Assembly (NCBI GenBank): GCA_951802425.1 | Contig: OX637805.1 | Span: 558,001-622,000 of the forward strand | Length of the DNA stretch: 64,000 nucleotides | Origin: Clavaria fumosa | Lineage: Eukaryota; Basidiomycota; Agaricomycetes; Agaricales; Clavariaceae | Direction of reading: 5' to 3' | Part shown: in pieces, positions 33,309 to 45,708 of the stretch | How positions within the stretch are numbered: the first letter of the stretch is position 1 | Layout of the letters: each line of letters opens with the position of its first letter | Translations under genes and position numbers: made by a program | The notes under the pieces: generated by a model | Database searches by the model: none | The model's input: the letters and a program-made list of their open reading frames with translations, nothing else | What the model was told of the DNA's origin: nothing

Positions 33309-35933
33309 ATGTATTCTGACACAGAGAAGGCCAACGACAAACGGGAAAAGGCCAACCTCGAACCGATTTTAGTCAACGGGGAGTTTCAGCTGCAGCGCCA
33401 GCTCAAGAACAGACATGTTGCCATGATCAGGTCCGCGTCCCCCAATGTGACCAAGACATCCTGAACCTGTTCTGAGTTATCCCACCCTCTAATTTATCAT
33501 TGGCGGTGTGATCGGTACAGGTCTCTTCCTCGGTACAGCGGGATCCCTGAAGAATGGCGGTCCAATTGGTCTCCTCTTGGGTTACATCATCATGGGTAAT
33601 GTAACTTATAGCGTGATGGTAAGTGGGCACGTTTTCCGAATACTACGCAATGCGAGGACATGTCTTACTCGTACATACTGGTAGATCTCCCTCGGAGAAA
33701 TGGTCCGTGACACTTTCCACAATAGCTTGTTGTCTAGGACCTCAATACTAATTTCTTTTCATTGGCAGATCGCCTTTCTCCCAATTCCAGGTGGACACAT
33801 CAAGCTCGCGGAAAGGTTCGTTGACTCTGCGTGGAGCTTTGCCATGGTGAGTTGATATTACCGTTCACCTCGTCTTCGTCTTCGCCGTTCGCTTACACAC
33901 TTTCGTTGTTATTATCTTGAAAATACTTGAAGGGTTGGAATTATTGGTTTAATTGGGTCATTGTTTTGCCCGCGGAGCTGACTGCTGCCGCCATCCTCAT
34001 TGGATTCTGGAACAAGACGATAAATCCTTCAGCATGGATAACCATCTGTTTAATTGTTCGTCTCCCCCTCCCTTTTCTTCGTAGTTCTGTAATATACTCT
34101 TCCGTATAGGTCGTAATCGCCATAAACTTTTGTGGAGCAGGCGTCTACGGCGAAGCCGAGTTCGTTTTTGCGTGCGTTTTCCGAGGGCTCCCCCAGACAA
34201 GCGTCTTTCTCATCCACCGCTAAACTCTAACAGGTCCATAAAAGTGATAACTATCACAGGCCTGATCATCCTGGGCATCATCCTCGACCTAGGCGGTGGG
34301 CCCAACCACGACCGCATCGGCTTCCGATATTGGAAAAACCCGGGTCCCTTTGTCCAGTTCGACGGCATCCCCGGCGCCAAGGGACGCTTCCTTGGCTTCT
34401 ACACGGTGCTCACGCAAGCAGCATTCTCCTTTGTACGATTTTCGCTCTCTCCTTAATTTTTTTGGTGTGGTGCATTGAGCGTCTTGTGTTCCTTTCTTCG
34501 TAGATTGGGACTGAGATCGTTGCTGTGAGTGAAACACGCGACAGTTGTTCTCTGTGCTTGACGATACGACCTTGCAGATAGCCGCTGGAGAAGCAAAAAA
34601 CCCGCGTCGCAACCTTCCAAAAGCGATCCAGAGGGTTTACATCCGCGTTCGTATTTCTTCAAATGACTATGTTTGCCTGTTACGTACCGGCTACCTCTCA
34701 CCTTAACTCTCCCCCAACAAACAGATCCTGCTCTTCTATGTTGGTGGGACCCTTGTGATCGGACTGCTGGTCCCATCAAACGACCCTGGGCTGGACTTGA
34801 CTGTCAGGACTGCCGCTGCATCTCCTTTTGTCATTGCCATCAAGCGTGCTGGGATTAAGATTCTCCCTTCGGTAGGCGACAACTGGTTACTCTTTGGTCG
34901 CTCATTGTGACGTTGTCGGGAACCCGCGTGCATGCAGATCACTAACGCCTGCCTCTTGACGTCCGCATGGTCTGCGGCCTCGAGCGATTTATACACTAGT
35001 TCCCGTGCTCTATGTCAGTTCCTTTTTTACTCAAGCTCAAAAGGTCGGCCTTGGAATTGACACGCTTTCACGCTTCACCCTCTTTCGATTGTCGAAAGAC
35101 GGCCTTGGCACTGCCGGTTGCGCACCTAAGATTGTGCTCAGGACTTTTCGGAATGGGCTTCCATACGTCTCCATTGGTATCTGCTCGCTGTTTTCCCTTT
35201 TAGCATACATGAGTACGTCGTAGGATGTCCTTTTCCCTTGTGACTGATCTTGTTATCTTTTTTCTTGCACCCAGGCTCAAGGACTAGCTCCGGCAAGGTC
35301 TTTCACTGGCTGGTGAATATGAAGGGTTGATGACGTGGTTCGGGATCTGCGTGACGTACACCCGGTTTCACCGTGGGTTCATCGCACAGGGCTACGACCG
35401 CGCAAACTTGCCGTATGCCTCGAAACTGCAGCCGTACGCTGCATGGTACGGCGCAGGCGCGTGTTTTGTGGTCTGCTTCGTGAGCGCCGTGTTGCTTTTG
35501 CTTGTGGTACTATCCATGGTGAACTCATTCTCTCCTTTCCTTTTTCCTTCCCTTGTGACAGTTCGCGGCGTGGTCTGTGTTCCTGAGGGGTCATTGGGAC
35601 ACCGCGACCTTCGTGACGACGTACCTGCCGCTGGTGATGTTTCCCCTGATGTACCTAGGCGCCAAGTTCGTTTGGATGGTGTCACCCGTCAGCGCCGAGC
35701 AGATGGATTTCAAGAGTGGTTTGGCCGAGATTGAGGCCCAGACGTGCGTTCTTCATATTTCACTTTTTTACGAACTTGTTATAGGTTGGTGTTGAAAATG
35801 TCTCCCCGCTGGTGCCTTGTAGATATGACGAACCGCCTCCCAAAAACACGCTCGAGGCATTTTGGGGATGGCTTGTGAGTGTTTTCGTTCCGTTGTGTCC
35901 CTCCCAACTTATACCCTGTTATCAAAGATGTAA
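33309..35933 (+). pseudogene. Amino-acid permease (AAP/YAT family), decayed copy 1
   Basis: Exon by exon it matches the intact permease at 47182-49859: [140 protein letters not shown] and FWGWL plus a last two-codon exon (ATG TAA at 35928-35933). Two lesions: the acceptor of intron 1 reads AT where AG is needed (33496-33497), with no in-frame substitute nearby; and about ten bases are missing after LVNM near 35325, shifting the frame into TGA TGA. Other splice sites look good, so the decay is recent. Confidence 0.82.
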
Positions 35934-36314
35934 GGGTCGCAACGTGTTGACTTAATTTGAACCTCTTGCATTTGTGTGACCGTCGTATCGGAACGTGCAG
36001 AATAACAATTTATGCGCAATGCTCGTCCCATGCACGCTAATTAATCAAGGGCCGAACCGAATGAACCAACATTTCATCAGACCTGCCCTCCGCTGAAGTT
36101 TTAAATACCAGAAAATTCTATCCTTCTATGAGTTAGTACAGTACATTTTTTTTTCCTTAGTCATGCAACTCTTCCTTCGTACAGGCCGCCCCCAAGCCCA
36201 TTCCTTTCTGCGTCCGCCTGCGATGGGACGTAGCAAAGTACTGGGCTGTTCATCTACAGGACATAGGTCCAGAAGGGAGCACGCCAATCCAAGAGAAAAA
36301 ATAAAGGGGGAATA
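35934..36314. other. Intergenic between convergent genes
   Basis: 3' flanks of the decayed permease and NMA1. No feature recognised. Confidence 0.4.
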
Positions 36315-37452
36315 CTAAGATGGCAGGCCCTTCTTTGCCGCGCTCTCCTGCAGCTCGCCACCAGCGGCACACGCAGCAGGGTCTGCCTCCTTTTCCTTCC
36401 CCTCCGCCGGCTGGTCCACGTACAGCCCATTCTCCTCGATGTAGCGGACGACAGGTGCGGGGAGGAGGTAGCGCACGGACAGCCCACGCCGCAGGAAGAG
36501 GCGCACCTTGGTGGACGACACGTCGTTCTGGATGAGCTGCGAGATGAGGTGCACGTTCTGTCGCCACCGCGCAAGGTGGCTGTCCAGAACCTGCACGGCG
36601 TCCGTCCCCGCCCGCTCGACGATGAAGGCGCCGTACCGCCCGAGTATGCGCTCTAGCTGCGGGAGGAAGGGCAAGGAGAAGGTCAACGACGGGTATTATT
36701 TGGAGCGGGGTCGGAGGCTGAGGGGGGGGGGTCCTCACGTCAGCGTATGTCCACACGCCCGGTTCGGACATGGTGCTGATCAAGTCTGAGCCGGCTAGCA
36801 GCACAATTCTGACATGCCGGTGCTGGCCATCTTCGGTCTGCACGCCACCAAAGATGGTGTTGATCTCGTAGTCAAAATGGTCGAGCACGATGGCGGTGCG
36901 TTGATACGATTGGAAAGCCTCCCATGAGTCCAACATGAGCCAATCTGAGGTTTCCTCAGCGGCAAGGGTGCACATGTCCACCCTGGAAGAAAAGGGAAAA
37001 TTATTGTCAGCCCGTCATCAAAGAGGGTACGGAGAAAAAAATGAATAAGGAGCCATGCCTCTTCCACTGTTACAAATGCAGAGTCGGATGTAGATCACAA
37101 GAACAAGTGATACGCGGGAGGCGCAAGAGAGAGAGAGGGGGGGGGGGTAAGAGAGAAGTAGGCTCAACCGTTGTCGTGCGCTCAGTAGACCGGGCTTCTT
37201 GTACATGTCGCTGACGGGGCTGAGGTATCCGCCTACGACCTCGAAGTACGTACTCTGGCGCGCATAGTCCCGGGCCATCTCAAACATGCGAAGGTGCAGG
37301 TATGTAACTGGGCTGAACGACCCACAGGCGACGAGGACGATCGGCTGCTTGTTGGGGTCACGCAAAGTGCGGGAGAGACGGTGGTGAGGGAAGGCGTAAT
37401 TGGGAGGATTTGTAAATTCTATTGGAGTCGACGGGGACTCCGTGGTAGACAT
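36315..37452 (-). CDS. NMA1: Nicotinamide/nicotinate mononucleotide adenylyltransferase
   Basis: Transfers AMP from ATP to NMN or NaMN, the last shared step of NAD synthesis and salvage. Exons 37452-37169, 36982-36739 and 36656-36315 give 289 residues. The nucleotidyltransferase signature is at residues 40-57 (VACGSFSPVTYLHLRMFEM, the GxFxPxxxxHL pattern). EVVGGYLSPVSDMYKKPGL is the usual substrate loop. VLLAGSDLISTMSEPGVW and NDVSSTKVRLFLRRGLSVRY supply the second ATP motif (SSTxxR). The protein ends with a Lys/Glu/Ala tail beyond ENGLY. Intron 1 is long for this genome (about 186 bases) and holds a poly-C tract. Confidence 0.96.
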
Positions 37453-37890
37453 GTTGTCAGTGGTGGCCTAGAGAGGACGGAGTGGTGAGGTGTAAACGAC
37501 GGTGACGAGGAGGAGTTAGTGAGTGGGTACAGGGGTTTGTCGTTGATCAGCGGTTGGCTAATAAAGGAATGCTGTGCTAGACAGCCATTTCCAAATTTGG
37601 GTTCATCCCCGAAGACACATGTGGTTTTTCTGCTCGCTGCACATGCTGCTGGATGCTGGAAATCACCAGATACGCCGCGCTGTACGTGGCGGGATAATCC
37701 AATTCACACATCTCGCGTGTCTCAGCAAATTCCCATTCAAGTTGCGGATCAGAATGATTATCTGGTTTGTTCGTAAGGGTTCGTAAACGGTAATGGATTA
37801 CCAAAATAAGTCAAGGCTGTAAGGGTTCATGTAAAACGTTCAAGGCCGAGTATTGAATTGCGCAATACAGCGTTTGATCGCAAGTGTATT
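37453..37890. other. Intergenic
   Basis: Upstream of NMA1 and downstream of the TMEM184-like gene, both on the minus strand. No feature recognised. Confidence 0.4.
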
Positions 37891-40800
37891 TCATTGGCCT
37901 CGTTGGGTCGCACCCGAGATGAACGCCGAGTGTATGTGACTTGTGTGCATCTCCGCAAGACGTCCAGGGAGTTGCGCATACCCCGAATAGCCCGCGGGGT
38001 GAACTTCCGTTCCAATAAACGTCGGCGAGGGCAAGCTCAGTCCGCGTGGGCGCGGCGCAGGGCGTCTCGGCGAAGATGGCGCGTTCGGCAACGACGTCCG
38101 GGCAGAGCCTGAACTTCGCCGTGGTTGAGTGGCGAATGCGAGCCTGTCCGATGAAGGGGGGCGGCGCTTCTTCGCCTTAGGCTGGCGCTTCAGTTGCATG
38201 CTGTCCTGTATAGACGAAACATCCGCATGTGCAGCGAGCACGTCGCCTGCCCCCTGACGGGCGTTCGGAGTTTTTTCATTTCCCAGGTCGCGAGATATTG
38301 GTCTTGCTAAAAACAATTTAAAAGGCCTCTGTGTGGTCTCGTTCTGGTGCACGGAACACGTCCTGGGAGCTTTATCCGCCACCGCAGGTAAGGGATTTAA
38401 CGGGACAAGAGACGGAAGTGGCGCCTGTGATCCTCGCTCGGGATTCGGGGCGAGGCCAGCTGGTGAAACAGGTGCTTGGACAAATGCCGGTTCCGTCCTC
38501 TGTAAGAAAGACCCGAGCACCGCGTCCGCCCCTTCGTCACGGGGTCGAACCAAAACGGATCGAGGCTGCGAGCCTATCTGAGCGGGCGCACATCGCACCG
38601 GCGCCCCATCCGCGCCTCCCGATCCCGCATCAAGGCTGCGCGCCCCGTGACGTGCCGGGGACGGCCGCCGGGCGTCGGCGTCGGCGTCCGAGTCGCTGAG
38701 CAGAAGCTCGTCCTGGCCGTCGGTCGAGGCGTCGGCCGATCCCGTCCTGGCGAAGAGCCGCCCGAGCATGCTGTCCAGGCGGCTCAGGACGGGCATCGCT
38801 CTCTCGTGCGGGCGGCGTGGGGACGGCGGCCCGGCGCGTGCTGCGTCAGCTTGCTCGGGGTCAGACTGCGAGTAGATAGACTGCGAGGAGTCAGACTGCT
38901 CGTGGTCAGGCTGCTCGTGATCGGACTGCTCGTGATCAGACTGCTCGTGGTCAGACTGCCCGTGGCCAGACCGTCCCTGGTCGGGCTGCCCATCATTTCC
39001 AGACTGCTCGCCGTCGTCAGGCTGCGCATGCCCTACAGTCGCCACGGTCGGCGCCGCGCTCAGCTGCGCCCGCGCAGGACGGCCCATCCTGTACATCCGA
39101 ATCGCAGAGACAGGCGGGGGGTCCCCATAGTCGTAGTAGTCGGTAACCACCTTGGCCGCACCCGCACGGGACGGTGGTGGGTTCCGCCCAGAGTGCGACG
39201 AAACGCGCCCCCCACCACCCGTAGCAGCGGCGCGTCCCCCTCGATCGTCGGCGGGTCGAGCCGCGTGGTGCGAGTTTGCTGGAGGGCCGTCAGCGCGGGA
39301 CGCCGATTGCAGCAGCTCATGGTAGGCGCGGCGCCGCCACGAGCTTTCGCGCACGTGTCGCTCGCTCCAATCCCCTCGCTCGAGGTCGACCGGGAGCTCG
39401 TACGGCGAGCTCGTCGCATCTACGGCTAAAGAAACGGGCGTGGTGAAGCACGAAGCAGTAAGAACCCCCCAAAAAAAAAAAAAGCAAAAGTGTTCGAGAG
39501 ACCCACATCCGACCGGCGCACTGCCGCTCTCGCTCTGGTCATGTCGCCACCACCGACTATCCCTCGTCCGGCCAGAGGCGGCGCGACGTCCCCGCCTCCC
39601 GGCACGCTGAGCCCGCTTCTCCCCAGCCACGCCCTTCCCAGCCACGCCCCTCCCCTTCCCCTTCCCTCCATCCGCGCCCGCGCCCCCCGCCGGCCTCGCC
39701 CGCCCCTTGCCCCCCATCCGCTCCAGATGCACCGCGCCCCACACCGCGCGGTCCAGCGCGCGCTCGCGTCCGCGCAGCGCGTGCCACACCCACACGGCGC
39801 CCGCCGCGAGCTCGCGCCACGTCTCGCGGAAGTCCAGCGCGTGCCCGAGCGCGCGCAGGCGCGGCATCCGCTTCGGGGGCGGCGCTCCGCCTGCTGCGCC
39901 GTTACCTGACGACGACAACGACGACGCTGGCGGGAGGCGGTACGGCGCGTAGGGGTACGCTTTGACGTGCAGGAAGGCGAAGAGCATCATTTCGAAGGTC
40001 TCGAGCAGCGCGCCGAAGCCGATGTTGATCTCGGCGGCTGTCATGTACCGGGTCTGTGGGAGGGATCTCAGGACGCTCCCGTGTGCCCCGACGTCGGGGC
40101 CAAAAAGAAGAAAGGAAGCTAAAACTCGTACATCTTTGATGAGTCCAAACTTCTCTAGGGCAGACAGAAACGTGGCCTGCCAGAAGGTCAAGAAGACTAG
40201 GTGGATAGCAGACCTCTTGGGTCAGCTTTTGTCACAATCAAAAACGGGAATGATGTCCGCGAGTCACTCACCGACAGCCTTGATCGCAAACAACTTCAAG
40301 AGCGGCCGATGCTTTGCGAGATGCCACTTAATTGGCATGTACAATTGCACGAGGCAATACATCGCGACCGAGACCGAGATCGAAATGATGGTCGTGATCT
40401 GCAAGAAGCAGTTGGAACAGAGTTTGGAGGCAAGGGGGATAGAACAGGCGCACCCAAGCATGGCCCCACCTGGGATTCCACGACGCGTCGCAATAAAGCC
40501 CGAGATAGTCAAGCACCACCGCCGCAAACGTCGTTCTACAGCAACGTCAAAAATCAAAAAAAATAACTGTCGATCAAGAGGGGGGAGCCAGAGCCTACAT
40601 ACACCGGTCTGACGACACAATACTGCAGCACCGCCCACTTCATGAGCCACAGGAACCGCAGGCCGTCCTTGGGCTTCCAGCGCACCCAGCAGAGCGGGAA
40701 CATCCAGCGCGTGACCGGCGGCGGGGGCTGGGGTGGGGCGCGCGCCCGCTCCGCTCCGGGGGCCTTCACCGCCGCCGCCGCCGCCGCCACCGGCATAAGT

Positions 40801-41800
40801 ATCCCTGCCCGTCTCGTCTGACGACGCGGCGCCGCCCCATCGTCAATATCATGCCCGACCTCAAGCTCTGGGAGCACACCACCGCCACCACCACCACCAT
40901 CACCCAGCTTCCCCTCCAAAGCAGCCGCACGGCGCCGTCTTCGTTCCGCGCCCGCCGTCTTGCGTGCGGCGGCGGCCGCCGCACGCTCGCGCTCGCGCGA
41001 CAGGCCGACGCGGAGGAATATCGCCTTCTGCTCGTCCGGGTCCGGGGAGAGGTACATGAGGAGGAGGTACAGGAACGCGGTGAGGACCGTGGACTCGTAC
41101 GCGTCGCGCACGAGGATGAGGGGCGTGCCCTGGTCCTGGCGGCAAGGGGATGTCAGAGGGGGGCGCAGGGAAGGGGGGGGGAGCGTCTCCTGGAGGAGGG
41201 GAAAAGGGACTGACCCAGAAGAGGTACGACGCGAGGCTGATGAGGGCGTAGATTGGGACCAGGAAGAGGATGCGGACGATGTCTGTTTCGTGGAAGAGAA
41301 TTGAGCGTTCGTTTAGAATATGCGTCAATCTTGGATAAGCATGAGCGTACATCGTTGCTCTCGTTTCTGCGATTCCGATTAAGTTAAGAATATGGTTTAT
41401 GGTTCACAAACGACGTACATTAGTATACCATTGCAGGTGTTTATTGATGAGCCAAAAGGACGTGACCGTCGCCACAGAAGCGAAGAAACCTGCAGCCAAC
41501 CATCCAACCTACGACAACACAAACAGGCCATTCAGTCCACGGCGGGGGAAGAGTCCCAGAGTGCTCGCGTACATGGTGAGCTGGGGGATCGCATCGCATC
41601 AGCCAACAAAAACACGGGGAACAGAGCCAGGGACCACAAACGGCACCTTGAAAGACGACATTCCCGTGCTGGAAGAGCGGCGGCCCATGCTCAGGCGCCT
41701 TCTGGGCGAAGCAGCGCGTCGGCGTCGGCGTCGGCGTCTGCGCAGCGGCCGTCGACGTCGACGTCGCAGTTGCAGCCGCGGTCGTGTTGCTATCTGCCAT
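37891..41800 (-). CDS. TMEM184/DUF300 (organic solute transporter Ost-alpha-like) membrane protein
   Basis: Seven-span family including TMEM184 and plant LAZ1; the biochemical role in fungi is unsettled. Exons: 41800-41647, 41489-41419, 41366-41351 (16 bases), 41282-41215, 41135-40603, 40535-40454, 40398-40272, 40196-40132, then 40053-37891. Family landmarks: FFASVATVTSFWLINKHLQW, YIVRILFLVPIYALISLASY, DAYESTVLTAFLYLLLMYLS, VVLDYLGLYCD, AMYCLVQLY, LLKLFAIKAVVFLTFWQATF and INIGFGALLETFEMMLFAFL. Exon 5 has an Ala/Arg/Gly-rich insert. The last exon carries a very long disordered tail with a DHEQS repeat. It also probably hides an in-frame intron near 39426-39508 (GTGGGT ... TTTAG with a T run). 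Length is 1092 residues, or about 1065 if that intron is removed. Confidence 0.9.
38891..38990. repeat. 15-base tandem repeat inside the TMEM184-like tail
   Basis: Six or seven degenerate units of TCAGACTGCTCGTGG encode repeated (S/P)DHEQ on the minus strand. The period of five codons keeps the frame, so this is expected to vary in length without breaking the gene. Confidence 0.85.
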
Positions 41801-43315
41801 GAACGGGGGCGTTCCAGCGAGCAGATGTGCTTTCCGTTCGACTCGAAACCCTTCGTGGCGCGTAAGGGGTAAGTGCGCGAGCTCGCCTTCACCCCCTCCC
41901 GAGGAGTAGCATGGACGAGCCCCAGCCCCCAGGCAAGAGGACCAGCACCATGACCGGGTCTGCCTATTTTGGCGATGTGTCGCCTTGCAGGGGATGTCAC
42001 GTGATTCGTGAGACTGGGGTGGAAAAAAAAAAAAGAAAAAGGAAATAGAACGCACTGAAGTCCTTCATTCAAACTGACAAAAAAACAACAACATCCCAGC
42101 GTGAAGTCTCACGTCCATCACCGCAAGTGCGTAAAACCGTCGTTGTCTGTCGTAGAAGGGCTCTGGGTGTGGGAGCAAAATTGTGTGCCTTTCGCCCCAC
42201 ACGAGGGACACACACCGCACATTCGAGCCGATTTCGATGTTCCGCGCAGTGAGGGAGCGACCGACGGGTGTTCGGTTTCGGGATTACACAATAAATGGGA
42301 GGTGATCGCCACGGCGTTGAGATGCTACCATTCACAGATGTGCCATAGCAACGCGGTGCTGTACAGACGGTGATGGTCACTTGTCAAGGGCACGTGTCGT
42401 AAGTTGGCCCTCCCTATTGAGTCCTATATTCCCCTTTTCTTAACGAAGCGGCCGTTGGTCCGTGTCTCGTGGTGAAAAGAGGACAATCTGCCTGACAGCC
42501 GAGAGGTACATGTAGATCACACCGGTTGTGATGCAGATGAGGAGAAAAGGCTTCAAAAGGAGATAAGACGCGCGGGTATTGTGTGATGGGCCTTTTTACT
42601 TTGCGCCGCTGCTCTGACTGATCCTTGTGGGATTGAACAGAAACAGAAACACTGCCCAGTTTCCTTTTCATCAGTTGGTACTTATTTTGTGTTATACTCC
42701 TGGTTTTTGATTGGTGTGATGGGATCTCGGATGAGTGGAAAATGTGTTTGATGGGTAAGTCATCCTTTCAACGGCTTTAGCCAATGCCGAAGGGAGTAGT
42801 CTCGGGGGGTTGCTTGGGACGAGCACAAGGTCAAAGGTCTAACCACATGCTTATCGACGGTCACAGCATAGACCAAACCCAACGCTCTTCTTTCATACAG
42901 TGTCTGTTTTTTACAGAGTAGTTGCGAGTGAGTGGAATGAGCTATGAAGCTTTTTTATCCCCCTCCTTCGACAAAGACTGTAAGGTCACCCCCTTGATTG
43001 GGATCAAATTGGTTCAATTGGACCCTTTACAACGCCGCCAATGGGTGATGTCCTCTCTTTTAGCCTTCCTCGGTTACATGCGGGGATGAGCGAGAGAGGG
43101 GACAAGTGAAATTTTCTTCAAAGCGCGGCTGTGACCCGGGTTGGGGTGGGAGATGGTTTGGTTCAAATTTTACAACCCAGCCCAGCAACCAAATTATATA
43201 ACTCAAAACTTCACCTTTGTTAATCCCGTTTCCAAGTCTTTCTTCTTCTCCTCCTCCTCCTCCTCCTCCTCCGTACCCTCCTCCTCATCCCCCTCACTCA
43301 CACTCCCTTCCAACC
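41801..43315. other. Long intergenic region between divergent genes
   Basis: About 1.5 kb with no supported gene. CACGTG boxes lie at 41998 and 42393. A TATA-like ATTATATAAC (about 43193) and a long CTT/CTC pyrimidine tract (43240-43275) precede the bZIP start. Confidence 0.45.
41998..42003. promoter_or_regulatory. CACGTG box (GTCACGTGAT)
   Basis: Lies 198 bases upstream of the TMEM184-like ATG at 41800. Confidence 0.35.
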
Positions 43316-45132
43316 ATGTCCAGGAACCTGTCCTCCATCTCTCTCGCACACGTCATCGCCGCAGACGACGCCCTCCTCTCCCCGACCTCCTCTGACATCC
43401 CCTCCTGGGACCACCCCTTCTTCACCCCCTCCAGCGCCGACTCCTTCTCCTACGCCCTCTACGACCTCCCGCCCTCCCCGCCCACCTCCGTCGCCAGCAG
43501 CTCCGGCCCGCCCACCCCCGCCGACGCGAGCATGCTCAAGATGCACAACGTCCCCGACACCGTCCCGGACTGCACCGCACAGCAGCAGCAGCAGCTCTGC
43601 ATCCCGACCCACCAGCTGTTTGACTTCCCGCCCTCTCCGTGCCCCACGTCGCCCACCCCGCCGCTGCACTGCCTCTCTGTGCCCCCCTCGCCCTCGCCGT
43701 CCGCGTCGTCGCTCCCCAGCGTCTCGAGCGCCTCCGCGGCGAAGCGCCCGGCGCCCACCACCCCCGTCTCCACCCCTGCGAAGAAGGCCCGCTCGGCGGG
43801 GGAGCGCATCACCAGCAAGGACTTCGTCCCCCCGGACGTCACCGGCCTGAGCAAGCGCGAGGCCCGGCTCGTGAAAAACCGAGCGGCCGCCTTCCTGAGC
43901 CGCCAGCGGAAACGGGAAGAGTTCGAGAATATGGAAGTGTGCGTGTCTCTTTTTTTATATTTTCACTTTCCCCCCCCCTCATCCTTGTTTTGCAGTCGTG
44001 TCGCGCAACTCGAACAGGACAACGCTCGGCTGGTAGCCCTCACCCAAAAAGGCAATGTCGCCAAAGCACATCCGCATTCCGACGACACCGCCTCTACCCC
44101 AGCGCTCCTCGCGAAAATCGAGCAGCTCAATGCCAAGCTGGCTGCAGCTGAAGAGCGCGAATGTGCACTGAGCGCTGAGCTGGCAGCCAAAAAAGCTGAG
44201 GAGGAAGAGTCGCACCCTCCGCGCACCGCGCACCCGCCGAAATCGGGCGCCGCGAGTCTCGGTCTCATGGTAATTCGTACCAGTCTATTATCCAGTAACA
44301 ACATTTCTGATTGCATTGAATGTAGGTCCTGCTCTGCGCACTACCATCCCTGTTTTCTATACCACCCTCGCACAAAACCGCGCACCACGGCTCGTCCTTT
44401 GCGCCGGAGAGCTTGCTCTTGGGCTCGCCCTCGTCGCTGGACATGAACGCCTTCTTCCCGCACGACCAGGACTGGCTGCGCAGCATGAGCGGCGGCGATA
44501 TGGCCATGGACCACGACGGCCTGGCGGACAGGTCGCCTGCCCTCCCTTCGTCGCACCGTCTGCGCTTCGTGGATGCCCCGACGGAGGCGCTCGACGCCCT
44601 CGAGGTCGCCTTTGACGCCTCGCCTGCCGAGGACGGACACGTGCGGATACGCGTGCACCCCGTCCCCGCCGACTCTACTGCCGCCACGTCTGCGTCAGCG
44701 TCGGCGTCTCGGCCGGCCTCTCCTTCATGTGCCGAGACTGACCCGGCGCTGGTGATGTGGGGCGGCTCGGACGCAGCGTCCGCCTTCGGGGATGCGTTCG
44801 GCGCGCTGTCATCGTCATCGTCGTCCGCGTCGCTGTCGAGGTCAACGTCCACCTCCACGTCCTCGTCGGCCGCGTCGTCGCCGCCGCCCGCAGATTTCCT
44901 GGGCATCGGGCCGTCCGAGGAGGACGACGAGTACGGGCTGGGCGCGGCGTTCGGGACGCCGCGCGGGATGTTTGACGACGGTGTCGTTGGTCGTCCTGCG
45001 GAGCGGCGGGGCGCGGGTGGCCTGCCGTTTGGGCTGTCGTCGGAGACGAGCGCGCGCCGTGTCAGGATCGCGCTTAGGGGTGCTCCCGGGGCTGGAACCG
45101 AGGGCGGTGAATGGGAAGTCCGGGTCTGTTGA
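43316..45132 (+). CDS. bZIP transcription factor with a hydrophobic segment after the zipper
   Basis: Exons 43316-43938, 43996-44269 and 44326-45132 give 567 residues. A Ser/Pro-rich N-terminus leads to the basic region KREARLVKNRAAAFLSRQRK (N-x3-A-A-x-x-S-R pattern) and a leucine zipper (VAQLEQDNARLVALTQ, continuing after a gap with IEQLNAKLAAAEER). After a short linker comes GLMVLLCALPSLFSIPP, a hydrophobic stretch of about 15 residues split by intron 2. The rest is Ser-rich with acidic patches and ends RRVRIALRGAPGAGTEGGE plus six residues. The basic region resembles ATF6/CREB-type and HAC1-type factors; membrane tethering is possible but the segment is short. The target is unknown. Confidence 0.88.
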
Positions 45133-45708
45133 ACCGGCTTTTCTGATTGGATTTCTCCCCCTTCATTTGATTTTTCCCTCTGTTTCCCTCTGGAAAACGG
45201 ACATTTTCGACCCCCGCTCTTTCGCCCAGTTCGGTTTTTTACCAAAAGTTTTTTACCTTTGTTTTTTTACGGAGGCGTTTTCTGTAATGGATAATATTTT
45301 TTTATATTTATATTCCCCCAATTCTTTCGCTTTTTTTTTGTTATACTTTATTTTTTTTCTCATTTTTGCATCAAAAAGCAGGCTCGCAATCAATATCAAT
45401 TTTTATTATAATCATGGAAGCATTCGTTGCAGCAGTGAGTGAGAAGGGGGATGAATAGAGTGCCAATGGGTTGCGAAGAGGAGTAACTTAAGGGAACTGC
45501 CCAGTAGAAGTGCTCATTATGTAATACTTCAACACAGCAAAGTTAACGCTCTCAGTCTTCCGTGTTTCTCTTGACTTCCCGCCAACGTTTCAGTTAACTC
45601 TCTCACCACTTACCTAGCAGACTTTCAAAAGGTCGCTCCCCCTCATTCCTTTTAACCAGTATCCCCCTCAACAACAACAAAAAACTTTCCTCTTCTCAAA
45701 AGCCAACA
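45133..45708. other. Intergenic, T-rich
   Basis: bZIP 3' flank with several T runs (45235-45365), then the upstream region of the GPI-protein gene. No gene seen. Confidence 0.4.

Noticed and set aside
38880..39020. CRISPR-like short repeats
   Set aside because: Contiguous 15-base coding units without spacers in a eukaryotic gene.
41441..42055. Long minus-strand frame reading through TMEM184-like exon 1
   Set aside because: Only the part from the ATG at 41800 to 41647 fits the gene; the rest is 5' UTR and intron.
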